NCBI GenBank assembly: GCA_014871385.1
Contig: CM026426.1
Location: 19,354,270-19,418,269 of the forward strand
Direction of reading: 5' to 3'
From: Ceratodon purpureus
Lineage: Eukaryota; Streptophyta; Bryopsida; Pseudoditrichales; Ditrichaceae
DNA: 64,000 nt
The translations under genes and the position numbers were made by a program. The notes below the pieces were generated by a model, which was not told where the DNA came from, ran no database searches, and was given only the letters and a program-made list of their open reading frames with translations. Positions 1 to 11,471 of the stretch are shown here, one piece after another. How positions within the stretch are numbered: the first letter of the stretch is position 1; each line of letters begins with the position of its first letter.

Positions 1-640
1 CTAAAGGTTTTGGGTTTATCTTGGATAACGAATGTCCATTGGGGATTTAAAACATCCTGTGAAAAAAATATTTGTTCTACTGTAGCAGGGAAAGCAAATG
101 GTTGGTCGTCCAAGTCGCCATCGCTAAGGAACTCTATATTTCTCACCGAGTGAAACAAACAGTCATTCCAACAAACCTCATTCTTGTACCACTTCCCTTT
201 AAATACCACAATTGGATCTATGTCGATGAACATGATCTCCAATATTTCTTCCAGCACTCTAACGTAATCCACGAGCCTTTCCCCTTCTTTCATCCTGCAT
301 GCTATACCACAATCGCATGTTCGCTTTGTTTTGTCAATACGCTCTGTACGAAAATGGCGGCCCTCGTCGTACATAGCTGAGTATCTCTTGCATTGCAATT
401 CAAATCCTTGAGCTATGTTCACAATGACATCATCCACTTCGATATCGTTATTGAGATCATCAATCACCGCATTAGAAATCCAATGATCAATACCATCAAA
501 CATGGGAGGTTCAGTCCTCCATCCCCTATTACGCCATTCCTCCTCAATGATTTTATAGCTGCTTTGTACCTTTGAACATACCATTCATATGTGCCGTGCC
601 TCTCAATAGTAATCTATGGATTTGTCTACACTCTAGATGT
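1..640 (-). pseudogene. DUF4216 segment of CACTA transposase
   Basis: The minus-strand translation contains DYVRVLEEILEIMFID, then VVFKGKWYKNE, then DDQPFAFPATVEQIFF and NPQWTFVI. This is the usual order of the DUF4216 domain at the C-terminal end of plant CACTA tnp2 proteins: a 'GVL.eIieL.Y' stretch, 'lFkC.W', then 'PFilA.qaeQVFY' and 'W.vV'. The piece is cut by the window edge on its C-terminal side. The role of DUF4216 in transposition is not established. I see no reason to think this copy is active. Confidence 0.75.
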
Positions 641-884
641 TGTTGGCCGGTAAATCGCTTGTTTCATCCTTTACTTTGCAAATATGTACCTACACAAAGC
701 AATTTTTTTGTAATAATATAATTACAAAAAAGGAAAAAAGATGGGAATTTGAATTATAAAATAATCTGGAGGCTTTTGTATGATATCCGAATACAACGTA
801 AACATAATACAATCTTGTAGAGTGAACCTACTCTAAACACTCTTGCTAAGAATAAACCATGTATTTTAAAATGAGAATCAAATC

Positions 885-1541
885 TTAAAGTGTACCTTTT
901 TTGCGATCTTCCGGCTCTTCATTCCAGGCTTGATCACTCTCAGCTTCAAACTCTTTGAATTTGTCATTGAATATGCGAATCCTCTCTTGCATCAAATACC
1001 CTTCAGCAATACTTCCTTCTGGCCTAGCTCTTTGACGTACGAAACTCTTTAAAACTTTTATATACCTTTCCACGGGGTACATCCACCTCAATTCTAGTTG
1101 GCTAGCAAGCTTCAGCTCCGCAGGTAAATGAACCAATTAATGAGGTTGACTATCAAAAAATGATGGTGGAAATTACATTTGAAGAAGCACCACAACCACC
1201 GCGGCTTGTTTTTCCAAATTAGCCATCATCCTTGGTGAAATCTCCCGCAAATATACATACCTCATAAATCTTGAGAGTCAAAATATTGCCTTGCTCACAC
1301 CACCACCAACCTCGGATGTTAACAACCCTCGAATTGCCAAAAGAAGTTGATAGCGCAATATGTTGAAAAAATCATGAGACTTCAAGCCCGAAAATGTATC
1401 TTGTTTCGTAAAGGCATTAGCCAATATAGCTCCAAAGTGTGAAGGTGTACGAATAGAACCAATGCGGTTATATAAAACACTCCTTTCCCTCTTTTCAATC
1501 GTGTAAGGTGCTATCGAGTATACTAATCTTCCCCGTCCCAC
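885..1541 (-). pseudogene. DUF4218 segment of CACTA transposase
   Basis: Two neighbouring minus-strand pieces give a DUF4218-like domain. The upstream part (1541-1278) reads FSGLKSHDFFNILRYQLLLAIRG, matching the family's 'lKSHDyh.lmq.lLPvaiRg'. The downstream part (1136-885) reads MVHLPAELKLA, RWMYPVERYIKVLK and RPEGSIAEGYL, matching 'MvHLp.El...GpV..RWMYPfER....LK..VrN.arPEgSIAegY'. The 140-base gap between them is not open in either frame. The domain is typical of tnp2-type CACTA proteins and follows the transposase core. It is decayed here. Confidence 0.85.
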
Positions 1542-1975
1542 AACTCCCTCTTCATATTAGAATCTTTCAAGTCACTCCTCTCCTTTGAGATATTCCTCAC
1601 TCCAGTTAAGTGTTCAAGCAATGACTTGCACACATTCTTACTAATATGCATAGGATCTAGCAGATGCTGTATTGGAAGCTTTGTCCAATATTCCAACTGA
1701 TAAAAAATGGATTTTCGAGTCAGATCTAGTGGAGTACTTACAGATTGGGAATGGGTTGGACGTGCCAACTATGAATCTTCGTAATCATTCCACCTAGATA
1801 TCCAATCTTTAACTGTCAGACGAATGGGATATGGTTGTTATTCAATGCAACCATTGAACAAATCCTTCAACTCCGTCCGAAATGGATGAAGTTCATCCAA
1901 ATACATGCGGAATTCATCATACTCTATTTTATAGAGTCGCACAGAGCGCCATTGTAACCCTTGGTAACCATTCCT
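1523..1975 (-). pseudogene. tnp2 transposase core, C-terminal part
   Basis: The minus strand encodes IFYQLEYWTKLPIQHLLDPM followed by HISKNVCKSLLEHLTGV. This corresponds to the diagnostic tnp2 stretch 'iff.LpYW..l.lrHnLDvMHieKNVcdslLgTLl'. Just upstream (1975-1770) is YDEFRMYLDELHPFRTELKD, also tnp2-like. An in-frame stop separates this upstream part from the core piece. The segment joins directly to the DUF4218 piece at 1541 and overlaps its edge in another frame. It is a plain DNA-transposon relic. Confidence 0.8.
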
Positions 1976-2463
1976 ACAATCACAACAACTTAAATTAGTG
2001 TTTTTCAAAATAATTACATTTCAGAATAAAAAATACAAATATGTTTCAATCAATCTCAAAACAAAAACAGTGAAAATTCACAAAATGTGCACCTTCATCC
2101 CTAAAAGCCAAAGCTGCTAAAGACAACTTCTAAACTAAAATAAAATAAATCCAAATCTTAATGGCTTCATTACATTCATAGGTTAGGAATTCAACAAAAA
2201 ATTGTTAACTCTAACATTTAATCTTAAACTGTAACAGTTTTACTTAAGTCCTACAAAATGAATCATAAATCTTAAAATCTCAATTAATTCTAATAAACTA
2301 TTAAATGAATTTTAGCTACAAAAGAGTAAGTTTAGGACAAAATTATTAATTATTACTTTTCTTGAGGGAAAGGTAACCGCCAATAAATGATGAAAAACAA
2401 AATAAAAAATATAAAGTAAAATTAAATCTCAACTTCAGGAAAACAAGTTCCTAAATTTTAACA

Positions 2464-2700
2464 AAGTTATCAGCAAGGGTATCATCAAGGGTATCAGCAA
2501 GGGTAGGAGCAAGGGTGTCAGCAAGGGTATCATCAAGGGTATCAGCAAGGTGTCAGCAAGGGTTATGAGAAAGGGTATCAGCAAGGATATCAACGAGAGT
2601 ATCAGAAAGAGTATTAGCTAGGGTATCAGTAAGGTTATCAGAGAGGGTATCAACAGGTTATCAGCAAGGTTATATGCAAGGTTATGAGCATTCAACAGAG
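2464..2700 (+). repeat. 12-bp tandem repeat (QQGY-coding type), about 19 units
   Basis: The unit CAAGGGTATCAG recurs about 19 times, with variants such as CAAGGTTATCAG. Unit length drifts between 11 and 13 bases. On the plus strand the regular part reads as Tyr-Gln-Gln-Gly repeats, with stops after a few units. It sits in the spacer between tnp2 core pieces of CACTA element 1. It ends just before a sequence (CCCATCCTCACAG) that recurs at 5710. Confidence 0.85.
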
Positions 2701-2820
2701 CCTGAATCTCCTAGCTATTTTTTTTCCCCATCCTCACAGGTAAGAAATTATCAAATTCTTTAATTATTTGAATTATTAATTTCTGTTAGAAAAGCAAACC
2801 TCCAACAAATGATAAAACAA
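2690..2820 (+). repeat. Dispersed repeat shared with 5690-5800
   Basis: The stretch from CCATCCTCACAG through AAATTC..TTTAATT to CAACAAATGATA at 2735-2815 reappears at 5708-5790 with about 80 percent similarity by eye. A second pair (2340-2460 and 4470-4600) shares CAATAAATGATGAAA and CAACTTCA..AAA..AAGTTC. These internal repeats suggest segmental duplication, or subterminal repeats, inside CACTA element 1. Confidence 0.55.
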
Positions 2821-2847
2821 TAAAAAATAAGAGAAATCAAATACGTA

Positions 2848-3213
2848 CTAGAAATAGATGTAGCACCTGGATAATCTGTAATTGTCCACAATACAATTGC
2901 ACCCTAAGATGAAATCTTGATGTCCAATAGGTTTGCTTATTTCACAAGCAGGAACTTCGGGTGACCATAACAATTGTAACTCCATAATTAGTGGTTTAAC
3001 ATAGACGTCCATATTTTTAACCTGGAACTTTTCCGGGATGATTAAGGATAAAAAAATGAATTCTTTCTTCGTGGTAAGATGAGGTGGTAGATTATAAACT
3101 ATAAGTGCCACCGAAGTTATGCTATAAGGGGAACTACATAGTGATGATGGATTAAAACCATCTGATACAACTGCTAGTCTTAACCCCTCAAAAGTTGAAT
3201 CAATGGTCATCAC
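2848..3213 (-). pseudogene. tnp2 transposase core, central part
   Basis: The minus-strand frame contains LRLAVVSDGFNPSSLCSSPY, then YNLPPHLTTKKEFIFLSLII, then PLIMELQLLW. These match the tnp2 family pattern 'rLgLatDGfNPf....s.yS.WPV.l..YNLPP.lc.k.ef.fLsllIPGp..p...idvyl.PLi.EL..LW'. The DG-NP motif is kept. The frame ends soon after ISKPIGHQDF. Sequence downstream to 1980 has the AT-rich spacer and the QQGY-type tandem repeat. Confidence 0.8.
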
Positions 3214-3955
3214 GATCTTCCATGATTTTGAATCAATAACACTTCTGATGTATCCATCATCGCTGCCTGGGGACCTGGGGTATCATTTGTGGCCAAATGA
3301 GGGGCTGTGCGGGGAGATGTATACAACTGTAGCAGCCTTGGAATGATTGGTTGAAAGCGCACAATCTGTCAATTTGTGATTCTAAGTTAAGTATTGACTA
3401 CTTGAAAAAACCAAAACAATGTACTAAAACTACAATTTGACATTACAAATTATAATATACATAAATCATCGTACTTTTTTGTTAAAATTCTTACAAACTA
3501 TCAAAAGATTTTAGAAACTTTTCTTATACACTATCATGTAATGTGTTGACAACTTTTTGTACTATAACATCAAAATGCAAAAAAATCAAATTGAGATAAT
3601 TCAAGTGTACGTCCATCAGGTAATTTTCCATAAAAAAATCTCATAATCGTTCACACATGGGTCTATCAAAAGTGACGGTAGACTCATTGGTTCAAGCAAT
3701 TTCTTGACCTACTTGTGAGATGATGGCATTGTGTTGTCATTGAGTAACACTTTTTCCTTGAAAGCCTGCAACAAATCATTATTGCAACACTTGTTACTAA
3801 ATTAATGAATTGTGGTACATGAGGTGATAAGAAGTTCATTTGTACATCAAGTAGTTTAAAGAAAAGGTATTAGGAGTCTCACAAATAGGTATTGATGCAA
3901 ATTGTACTCTAAAAATTTTCACTACAAAAGTGTTGATTGAAAATTGTTTAGAAGA

Positions 3956-4195
3956 TTATCTAAGTAAGTCTGTTACACTGGTGTTACTCCATTTATGTTG
4001 GAGTTGCAGTTTTAATATTCTGAAAATTAATTCCATTTCCCCCATTGTACTTTCCGAAAACAATTTTGGCACGGCAAACGACTCTAGAACAAAAAAAATT
4101 TCAATTGCTTCGGCTTGGTTGAGATGCACAACCACATCAATATCTTCATCCACATAGCTTATCTCCATGGATGAAGCAGCCTCGTGAACAATCAA
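3956..4195 (-). pseudogene. tnp2 N-proximal fragment
   Basis: A 79-codon minus-strand piece includes FFVLESFAVPKLFSESTMGE and MELIFRILKLQLQHKWSNTS. The spacing resembles the tnp2 N-terminal region, where 'lle.Lk..lP....lP.s.yeakk.l' precedes the zinc-binding cysteines. The match is weak, and the call rests mainly on its position between the central core (3213) and the cysteine-rich N-terminus (6534). On the plus strand an overlapping open frame of similar length exists and is treated as a shadow. Confidence 0.4.
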
Positions 4196-5254
4196 ATTGT
4201 CATGATATTCCTCGTAAAGGAGAAAAACACCAACAACACGCTCAGTGTTACTGTTTTATATTCATAAAAAATGTTGAGTTATACTTACTCTCATTAATTA
4301 ATTATGAATAACTTCAATAAATCCTTCATGATTTTAAAATCAAATTAAAACTTAACAAAAATAAATGACTTATGCAAAGAAAAAAATTAAAATTAAAAGA
4401 TCCCAACTTCAGCAAAACAATTTCTAAAATCTATGTAACCTGCTTTCATAAGGAGTCAAATTTTGGAACAACATTATTAATTTTTAATTCCCTTGAAGAA
4501 AAGCTAAACGTCAATAAATGATGAAAGAAAATATAAAACAAAAAATATAAAAATTAATCGCAACTTCAACAAAATAAGTTCTTAAATTATTGTAAGCCGT
4601 TTCAAATGAGTCATATTCTATTAAAAAACGAATACTTTCAAAAGTGATACCTCACAGTCTACTCAATACTGTGAAAGGAGTATTTTTATTACTCCTTCAA
4701 AAATAAATATCGTCCTAAAACTCTCTGAAATCCTACAAAAATTACTGTATTGTCCCCCTGAAACTGCCCGAAATCCTGCCTTAGATCTGAAACTGTCCAC
4801 CTAGATCTACGAAAATTCTGGAAGTATATTTTCAGATCTGATACATATTCCTACTCTCCTTGGTCTGATCTACAATACCCACTCTTTTAAACACCAGATC
4901 TACTATACCCACAAGGTGAATAGACCAATCAGGTCCCTCAACCACTCATTACTGCAAATCTAAGCATGTATACACAAAGGTAATCAATTCCTTTCTTTTA
5001 CTTACTGTAAATCAGAACATCATCCTGCTCCCTACTGCTAACACTCCCTGGACCCCCCACGATCCTCAAACTGTCCTAGCATCAACTCTCCTACCATCCT
5101 ACAACATATTCTACACACACTAAAATCTGAGAGCTCCAAAGAAAACTCCCAAGGGGAGAGAGAGAGAATGAGCTTCGTAGCCCCCTCTCTCACAACCCCA
5201 CCCAAAACACTAGCCGTCACCTAAAAAACCCTAGCTGCCACCTTAAACCCTAAC

Positions 5255-5355
5255 AGTTTTCATCTGACCACCAGACTTCATCCGACCACCAGACTTCATC
5301 CAACCACCAGATTTCATCCATCCAACAGTTTTCATCCATCGTGCAGTTTTCATCC
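5255..5355 (+). repeat. Short tandem repeat, TTCATCC-based, about 17-18 bp
   Basis: Units of the form TTCATCCGACCACCAGA, CTTCATCCAACCACCAGA and TTTTCATCCATC recur five to six times. The array lies in the AT-rich spacer of CACTA element 1. It shows no coding role. Confidence 0.6.
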
Positions 5356-5952
5356 AAAAACAGAGTTACTGCAGGGTAGAACAGTAACTTAACAGTTTAC
5401 TGCCCCCCCTCTAGTAACTGCAGTTTTTTTGCTCCCCTATAGTTTTACTGCCCGTCTTTTCTACTACCTTAAATCCCTAGTTAACAAATACTCAGAAGCT
5501 GGACCACCCAAGTAATTTCGAAACACCACAAAAAAACAAGCAGCCAGTGCAGCCTTAGCAGCCTTACAATGACGGCTTGAAAACACAACATGGAAAATAA
5601 TTACATATCAAAGCCCCCACAAACTTACCAAGCGACAACCCAGGCCTCCTCCGGGCAATTGCAAGGGTAGTCACTCAGAGACTGAATCCCATCTATTGTC
5701 ATTTATCCATCCTCACAGCTAAGAAATTCCCAAATTCTTTTATTTTTTCAACTATTAACTTCCCTAAGAAAAAGCTAACCACCAACAAATGATACAAGAA
5801 ATACAGAAGAGGTTATAAAAATTTGAGAATTTATTTTGCTGGACTTAGATTTTTTTAATTCTTCAATCATTGAATGACGGAGACCTTTCACTCTAAAAAA
5901 CATATTGAAAAATAAATATTAACATTCATAGTAACTTGAACGGTACCTGCGT

Positions 5953-6486
5953 TCATTCCTCTCCACTAATAGATTCGGAATTTGATGTTGCTAAGTTAGT
6001 TGAAGTTGCATTGGCCAAAATTGCATCACAAGTCCAATGTCCATACAAGTGAAGCAAATGTTGATGAATGATGTCGCGAGTCTGCCATGCTCCATCTTTG
6101 CAACCATTGCAATAACATGGGTAATATATTCCTCTCTCCTGAGATGGCTCTAAATCACGTGGACCTCCTACCATAGGTCCAAACAGTTCTATAACATGAC
6201 GATTAATGATGTTAATTTTGTGCTTGTGCTCTCCTTTACACATATCACAAAAACAAATGTATCTGGGTTCTCTATTACCTTCTACATTTCTAGAAGATGA
6301 GAGATTACCAGATCCATCTACACTCATGTCATAATGAGATGGACTACTCCCAATACTATCTGTTGATATATCACCACTTCTAGACAAACCACCAATACCG
6401 CTGCTAGGCAAGTTGCTGCTATTGCCATTGCGCGAACCACTATGAGATGAACTACCTCCACTACCAATTGATATATCACTAGCCAT
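5953..6486 (-). pseudogene. Cysteine-rich N-terminal exon of CACTA transposase
   Basis: Starting from the methionine at about 6486, the minus strand encodes a Ser/Gly/Asn-rich leader. Two zinc-binding-type pairs follow, CFCDMCKG and CYCNGCKDG, each with a histidine-containing tail (NRHVIELFGPM and IIHQHLLHLYG). CACTA tnp2 proteins often begin with such 'C.C..C.g......r.v..Hl...G' blocks. The end at 5953 lies just downstream of SNSESISGEE. Sequence at 5945-5950 could be a splice donor, but this was not resolved. Length is 178 residues from the chosen start. Confidence 0.6.
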
Positions 6487-7249
6487 GATGTACTGCGTTT
6501 TCACAATGACAATTACAAAATATATGAGAGACACAAGTTAATAGAAAGTGTTATTCTATGTTGTGCAAATATAATGCAACCGCTCTTTTATTAAGAAAAA
6601 CTAGAATAAGAGGTCCTCTCTTCTTTCAAGTTAAATACTTACAATACATAGAACCTCCCAATTATAACTGACCCTTTTATTTCTCTTCTTGCTTTTACTT
6701 TACATTAATATCAACCACCCAACTAATGAAAAAGGAGTGAGCTTTCCCTTTTTATTTCCCAGATTTAATTCCTAAAACTTTATCACTGTTCGAACTAGTA
6801 GTCTATCACTTGATTTAATGTCTTTTTTCAAAATTAAATCTTAACTTTTAATCCCAAAAAGTATATTGTAATAGAATATATATTGGAATTGATGGATAAG
6901 GAGACTTTGCACCAAAATTATGTTAATTGTGAATCTAACTTCAATAAAAAATTATGAGGTTTCATTGAAACTAGGTATTGAAGAGACTTACTTTAAAATG
7001 ATATGCACTTTAGTCTAAAAGTTTCTTTGATCTGAAGTGGCAATCTTCGGGAAATATTCAGGAAACAGCAGCCTGGCTGAGGCAGTAAGCTCCTGGTGTT
7101 GCGACGTAGCTGTGACAACCTTGTGTCCACCGCCCTTCTTACACTGCGACGAGATCTTCACACTGAAACACCGTCTGTAAGCTAGGGGCAAAAAGGATGG
7201 TGATGGTTATCTCATGCTGTCTCGTTTTGGATTCGGATTCTCAAGTGAC

Positions 7250-7306
7250 CATGTGGTTTCTCCTTACATGTGGTTTCTCCTTACATGTGGTTTCTCCTTA
7301 CATGTA
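7250..7306 (+). repeat. 17-bp tandem repeat, 3.4 units
   Basis: The unit CATGTGGTTTCTCCTTA occurs three times without change, followed by a partial unit CATGTA. The lack of divergence suggests a recent slippage event. Confidence 0.9.
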
Positions 7307-7579
7307 GGTTCACGGTGATGGAGGGTTTAGCTCGTGATTATTTTGTGCCAGGTTCTGTGCACCAGTAGCAGTTGGTTTTTCGTGTTTTTTTGGAGCTAGA
7401 GAATTGGGTTTGTCATGAGTTGGGATTGAAGTGCAATCAAAGTTTCTTGCTCTTTGATCCGGGCTGTTTTTCCTTATGTAGGTGTAAGGTGAAGACGGTT
7501 CAATCTTGGGCTTGTTTTGAGATTAATGGTTTTGGATTCTAGTGGAGGGAGCAATGAGGAGTGTAGTCTGAAATGAAGG

Positions 7580-7691
7580 GTGTTTGTTGGCTCTCTCAGG
7601 AACCTTAGAGTCTAGTTCTCTGTTCTTTCGTCGCAGTGTTTGTTGGCTCTCTTAAGAACCTTAGAGTCTAGTTCTCTGTTCTTTCGTCAGC
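7580..7691 (+). repeat. 56-bp direct tandem duplication
   Basis: Two adjacent copies start with GTGTTTGTTGGCTCTCT and end with CTGTTCTTTCGTC. They differ at only a few positions (for example CTCAGG against CTTAAG). Confidence 0.9.
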
Positions 7692-9373
7692 AGGTTGCTT
7701 AAGAGCAGAAGACGATAATAGTAACATCTTTGACCATTGCGTGTGCAGGAATAGCTGCTTGAAATTTATATGGTAAAGGTGCGAGTGAATTCATGCTGCT
7801 GCAGGTGCGAACCCAAATCCTATTGGTCCCGCTTGTTTCTTGTCTGTCAAGCTTGCTGGCATGGGATATGTCTCAAATTTGATTTCCGTGAGTTATAGCC
7901 TATGCCGCACTATTTTAGGGAAGAGCTGCTCTGGAAGCCCGAGGGTTATGCATAGTATGCTGAATTCCGCTGTTTATGTTCATTTTTGCTTTCAACTTAG
8001 ACAGGCTAACAAGGATACAGATACAATGTTTCTTCAAAGTCTGATGGTACCATCGATTTTGGCACGTACACGATTGATGAGTGCACTTGACTGAGAAGAA
8101 ATTTAATGTTTATATTTGTCGATTTCTGACTGATATAGTTTCAATTTATTAGTTCAGATCTGATACGCTAGCTGCTGGCGTTGAATGAGTGATTTTGAAG
8201 GCGCATCGATCGGCACCTGGGTTCCGAATTAGCAAATACAGCTTGCTCCAACTAAATCACCTTGATTTAGTGTAGTGATACATTTGAGGTAAGTCCGAGT
8301 TGATTGATATTGGTTTCAAATTCGTGTGAAATTTGTAAGCCTACTGGAAATTTATCACTGGAATCTATCAAGATATTGTTATTCACGTTTAGTTCTGCTC
8401 TTTCAAGTTCTTCTAGTTCAGTAGTTCAAGCTGGTATGGATTCATTGTTTGGATTCAGAGGGTCTGGATTTCTAATCCTAATGTGATCCGGCAGGTTTAC
8501 CCAGGGACCTGTGCAGTCCACGAATGTCACAGGGAACGAGGTTCATCGAACTACAGATCATTCGTTCCTTCCATATAGTATTTGGATGATAGAGCTCTAG
8601 GACTAGTTTCCATTACCACGCTTTCATGAAGGAACAACACTCCATAAGTGTAAAGTGCTGGTACGACCAAACCGTCAAAGAAATGGGTGTACAGTTAAAG
8701 ATCTTTGTGTCCCAAGAGTGTTCTTGCCACGCTTAATTGACAATGTCCACTCCGTTACCAAATCCTTTGGTGAAGTATATGGTTACCGAGCTGACTTCTG
8801 TGGATACTCCCATATTTAATCACATACATATTCATGAACATAATTAGTGACACTCAATCCCACTTAAATAATAAAGTACCCCGCATTAACATCTGAATCC
8901 TAATGGACGAGGCATGGGTGGGTGACAAACAAGACACTACCGATACGTACTTCCATTCAGGGCCTAAGAGCATCCGCACCCATGCACGTATTAGGTAACC
9001 GGCGGGGGGCCGTCGGATTTGGCTCGGACGGCGAGGATTAATTCCGATTTGGGCGGAGATCATGATGACTCTCAGTTATGGACGGTGATGATGAAGATCC
9101 TCTGGATCAACGGTGATGATGAGAATCGAAGTTTGAACGGTGACGATGTCATGATGGGGATCAACAATAATGATTACATTCTGAATTTAGATCGGAGGGT
9201 GTGGGTTAATAGGGGGTTTGGCGTCGTCTTCTCCATTAGGTTTGTGGTTTGTGTCTTCATTGTTTTCTGTCTGCGTGAGGGTTTCTGTGTCTTCGCGAGG
9301 GTTTCTTTGCTGCGCTCGGATTCCGCTCAGCATGTTGTGATTCCGCTCTCAATAGTGTGCGATCTCATTTTCT

Positions 9374-9405
9374 TGGTGGTGAGAGATTATTGCTTGAAAT
9401 CCTGA
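9374..9405 (+). repeat. Dispersed direct repeat shared with 10799-10832
   Basis: The stretch beginning TTGGTGGTGAGAGATTATTG and ending GAAATCCTGAT is present almost unchanged at 10799-10832, right in front of the MAP70-like exon. A further pair, GCGATTGCTGGT with AAGGTTTCGTTGTT, occurs at about 9747 and 10344. The region 9300-10850 therefore contains an old internal duplication. Confidence 0.7.
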
Positions 9406-10856
9406 TCCATGGAGCCTGAGCTGCGGTGCTAGAGGGGTTGATTTGGGATCTACTTCGTCGTGTCTGTTGATGGATAGTTGAGGGGAGTAGTAGTAGGGAA
9501 GGTGAGGGTGAGCTTTGATTCTAGCGTCTGCCATTTTTTTGATACTAAGTAGAATGTGCTCCTGTTCGGGTTTAGTATTCTGCTCACATTGAAACCATTG
9601 GCAGGTTGTTTGGGTTGGTTTTGTGTGCTTTGCATGTTTTGTGTTCTCGTTGTGTATTGATTTTGCTCTGCTTTCTTTGATTCTGCTAATCGCTCTCTCT
9701 GCACTCGCTCTGTGACAGATCTCCGCTCGCTGAGGTTGTCTGGTTGCGATTGCTGGTAAGGTTTCGTTGTTGTTTTGGTGCTCAGGTTGCTTTGGATTAG
9801 GGTGGGAGTTTTTTGGTGGAGTTAGGGGTTGGTGGAGCGTGGGGTGTTGGTGGTTGTTGTCTGGTGTTTATGGTGTTGGGAATGTGAGGGAATTTTTAAT
9901 CGTGACGTGTTCGGGGGAAGGTTTGATGATGTGATTTTGTTCTTTTTGGTGTGAGTTTCGGTGTTGTTGCAGGGAGTGTTTGTACGGTTTGTTTGTTTTG
10001 ATGATGGGGCGAAGGTTAATGCGTGGGGGGGACTCAGGGAATTTGTTGAAGTTGGGAATATTAGGGTGGATGGTTTTTAGCTTCAAGGGTCTTTGTTTTT
10101 GTGTTGGATCTTTTGGGGTTCGGGTGTGTGCTTGAAATGAGCTTGGTGTTCGAAATTAGATCTTCGGGCATGTGTTTCTTGAGCGTCTTGTTCGTGTGCA
10201 GGAGTTTGTTTACGGGGAAGATATATTTCTTGTTTCATCGTTTGGTGGGGGTTAGCTAGCTAATTCCCAGGGTCGTACAACCAGATCTATCATACTAATT
10301 GGAATGTGTGGGAGACAACGCAGGGATTAAGTTCGAAGCGTTTGCGATTGCTGGTGAGGTTTCGTTGTTTTGCTTGCCATTTACATTCTGTTTGCGTTCC
10401 GCCAGGTTGATATGAGAGCATGTAGCTGGAGAGAGGGTTTGATTTTGGCTGTCTTTATTGTTTGAGTTGTCGTTGATCTGTCTAAGGTGTTTCGTTTTGT
10501 ATGTTTGGCATTTGCAGATGCTAACAAACGAGAGCGTAGAGAGAATTTATAGAAGGTTTGCAGCGAAATCATTTTTGTTGTTGTTTAGTAATAGTGCTTT
10601 GATGATGTGTAATGGTCGATTATGTCAGCTCCTGGATGCTTTGTTCAGTGTTCTGCAATCCAGTCATCAGAGTATTTGTATCTTCGGTGAACTTCGTATC
10701 AAGCGATATAGTATCCGGCTTTGCTTCTCTTTGATAGCATAGAAGAAGGTTTACAATGTATTGCTGTGGATGCTCGACATCCCTTATGTTCAAAGCGTTT
10801 GGTGGTGAGAGATTATTGCTTGAAATCCTGATATTAATGTGGTGTTGTTGTTTTAG

Positions 10857-10942
10857 ATAAGTATCGCGGATTGGCTGAAGCTCAAGCGGAGATCAAATCC
10901 CTCCGCCTCTCAGATCGCTTAAAACAGAAAGAAGTGTATGAG
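10857..10942 (+). CDS. MAP70-like exon (microtubule-associated protein 70)
   Basis: An 86-nt open segment is bounded by a polypyrimidine AG acceptor (TTGTTGTTTTAG) and a donor GAG/GTATGC. Read with two leftover 5' bases it encodes YRGLAEAQAEIKSLRLSDRL then KQKEVYE. This closely resembles the coiled-coil segment 'ELsEAQAEIKaLrLSERLrEKaVEE' of the plant MAP70 family, which binds microtubules in interphase arrays and secondary wall patterning. No other MAP70 exon was recognised on either side: the conserved downstream 'LTEEL.KvdeKL' is missing. It is therefore either a captured fragment or the lone survivor of a lost gene. The match is from memory, but the run is specific. Confidence 0.7.
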
Positions 10943-11471
10943 GTATGCATCCAGTTGCATGTGCTGTGAGTTGCATGGTGTGGGATGTTATTCAGGATCT
11001 GATCTGTGCAACAGTGATAAGTTCTTGTTATTTTCTTCTAAGATCTAAGTACGTTCGCTCCACTTTCTACCATGCTAGGCTGCGGATCAGTTTCTTAAGA
11101 AAAGAGAGTAGCGGCTTTTTGTGATAGTTCTGAAGTGATTCATTTAGGTGCAGATTAAAGTGCGTTCATTAAATCTTGGTTCCGACAGCCTCATATGAGA
11201 CACTGTTCGACACAGTCATTGCTTACCTGATAATGCTTTTGTGTGTAGGGTGCCCAAGCCTTTCAAAAAGATCTTACACCCTGTTATCACTGCAGCTGTT
11301 TAATATGTGTCAATTGTTTTGCAGATTGTGCGGAGCCTAGAGTCAAGATGGAGATGGAGTTTTTCCAGTTTGATTTTAGTTTTTTTGTATTTTTCTTTTT
11401 CTGATTTAGCCTTTTTTTTGGTTTTCTTGAATAAACTCGTTTTTTTTTTTTTTCGAAGATCGATTTGTGTG

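Larger units (their letters stand above)
1..6600 (-). mobile_element. CACTA (En/Spm) element 1, decayed, 3' end outside window
   Basis: Fragments of a CACTA transposase lie in the expected minus-strand order. The N-terminal cysteine motifs are near 6500, tnp2 core pieces near 4100, 3000 and 1650, the DUF4218 piece near 1000-1500 and the DUF4216 piece in the first 640 bases. The pieces are separated by very AT-rich spacers of 400-1700 bases that hold repeats but no coding signal. No CACTA terminal repeat was found near 6600, so the right limit is approximate, and the left end lies outside the window. The copy is clearly old because every domain is split or shortened. It has diverged far from the second CACTA element at 22486-33600. 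Confidence 0.8.
6600..10850. other. Region without a confident gene
   Basis: Open frames here are short and show no recognisable domain. The longest are 7840-8094 and 9019-9405 on the plus strand. The sequence shifts from AT-rich (to about 7020) to balanced composition, with many T- and G-rich stretches on the plus strand that look like intron or untranslated sequence. It may be the 5' part of the MAP70-like or recombinase transcript that follows. Two tandem duplications and one dispersed duplication are listed separately. Confidence 0.5.

Noticed and set aside
2464-2700. Regular short repeats that could suggest a CRISPR array
   Set aside because: Units are directly adjacent 12-mers without spacers, in plant-type DNA. 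No array or cas-like gene exists in the window.
5220-5250. AACCCTA-like words suggesting telomeric repeat
   Set aside because: Only two isolated copies (AACCCTAG and AAACCCTAA), no tandem run.
9019-9405. A 128-codon plus-strand frame
   Set aside because: Composition is T/G-biased with hydrophobic runs and no domain. The first half includes GATGATG-type repeats, so coding is unlikely.
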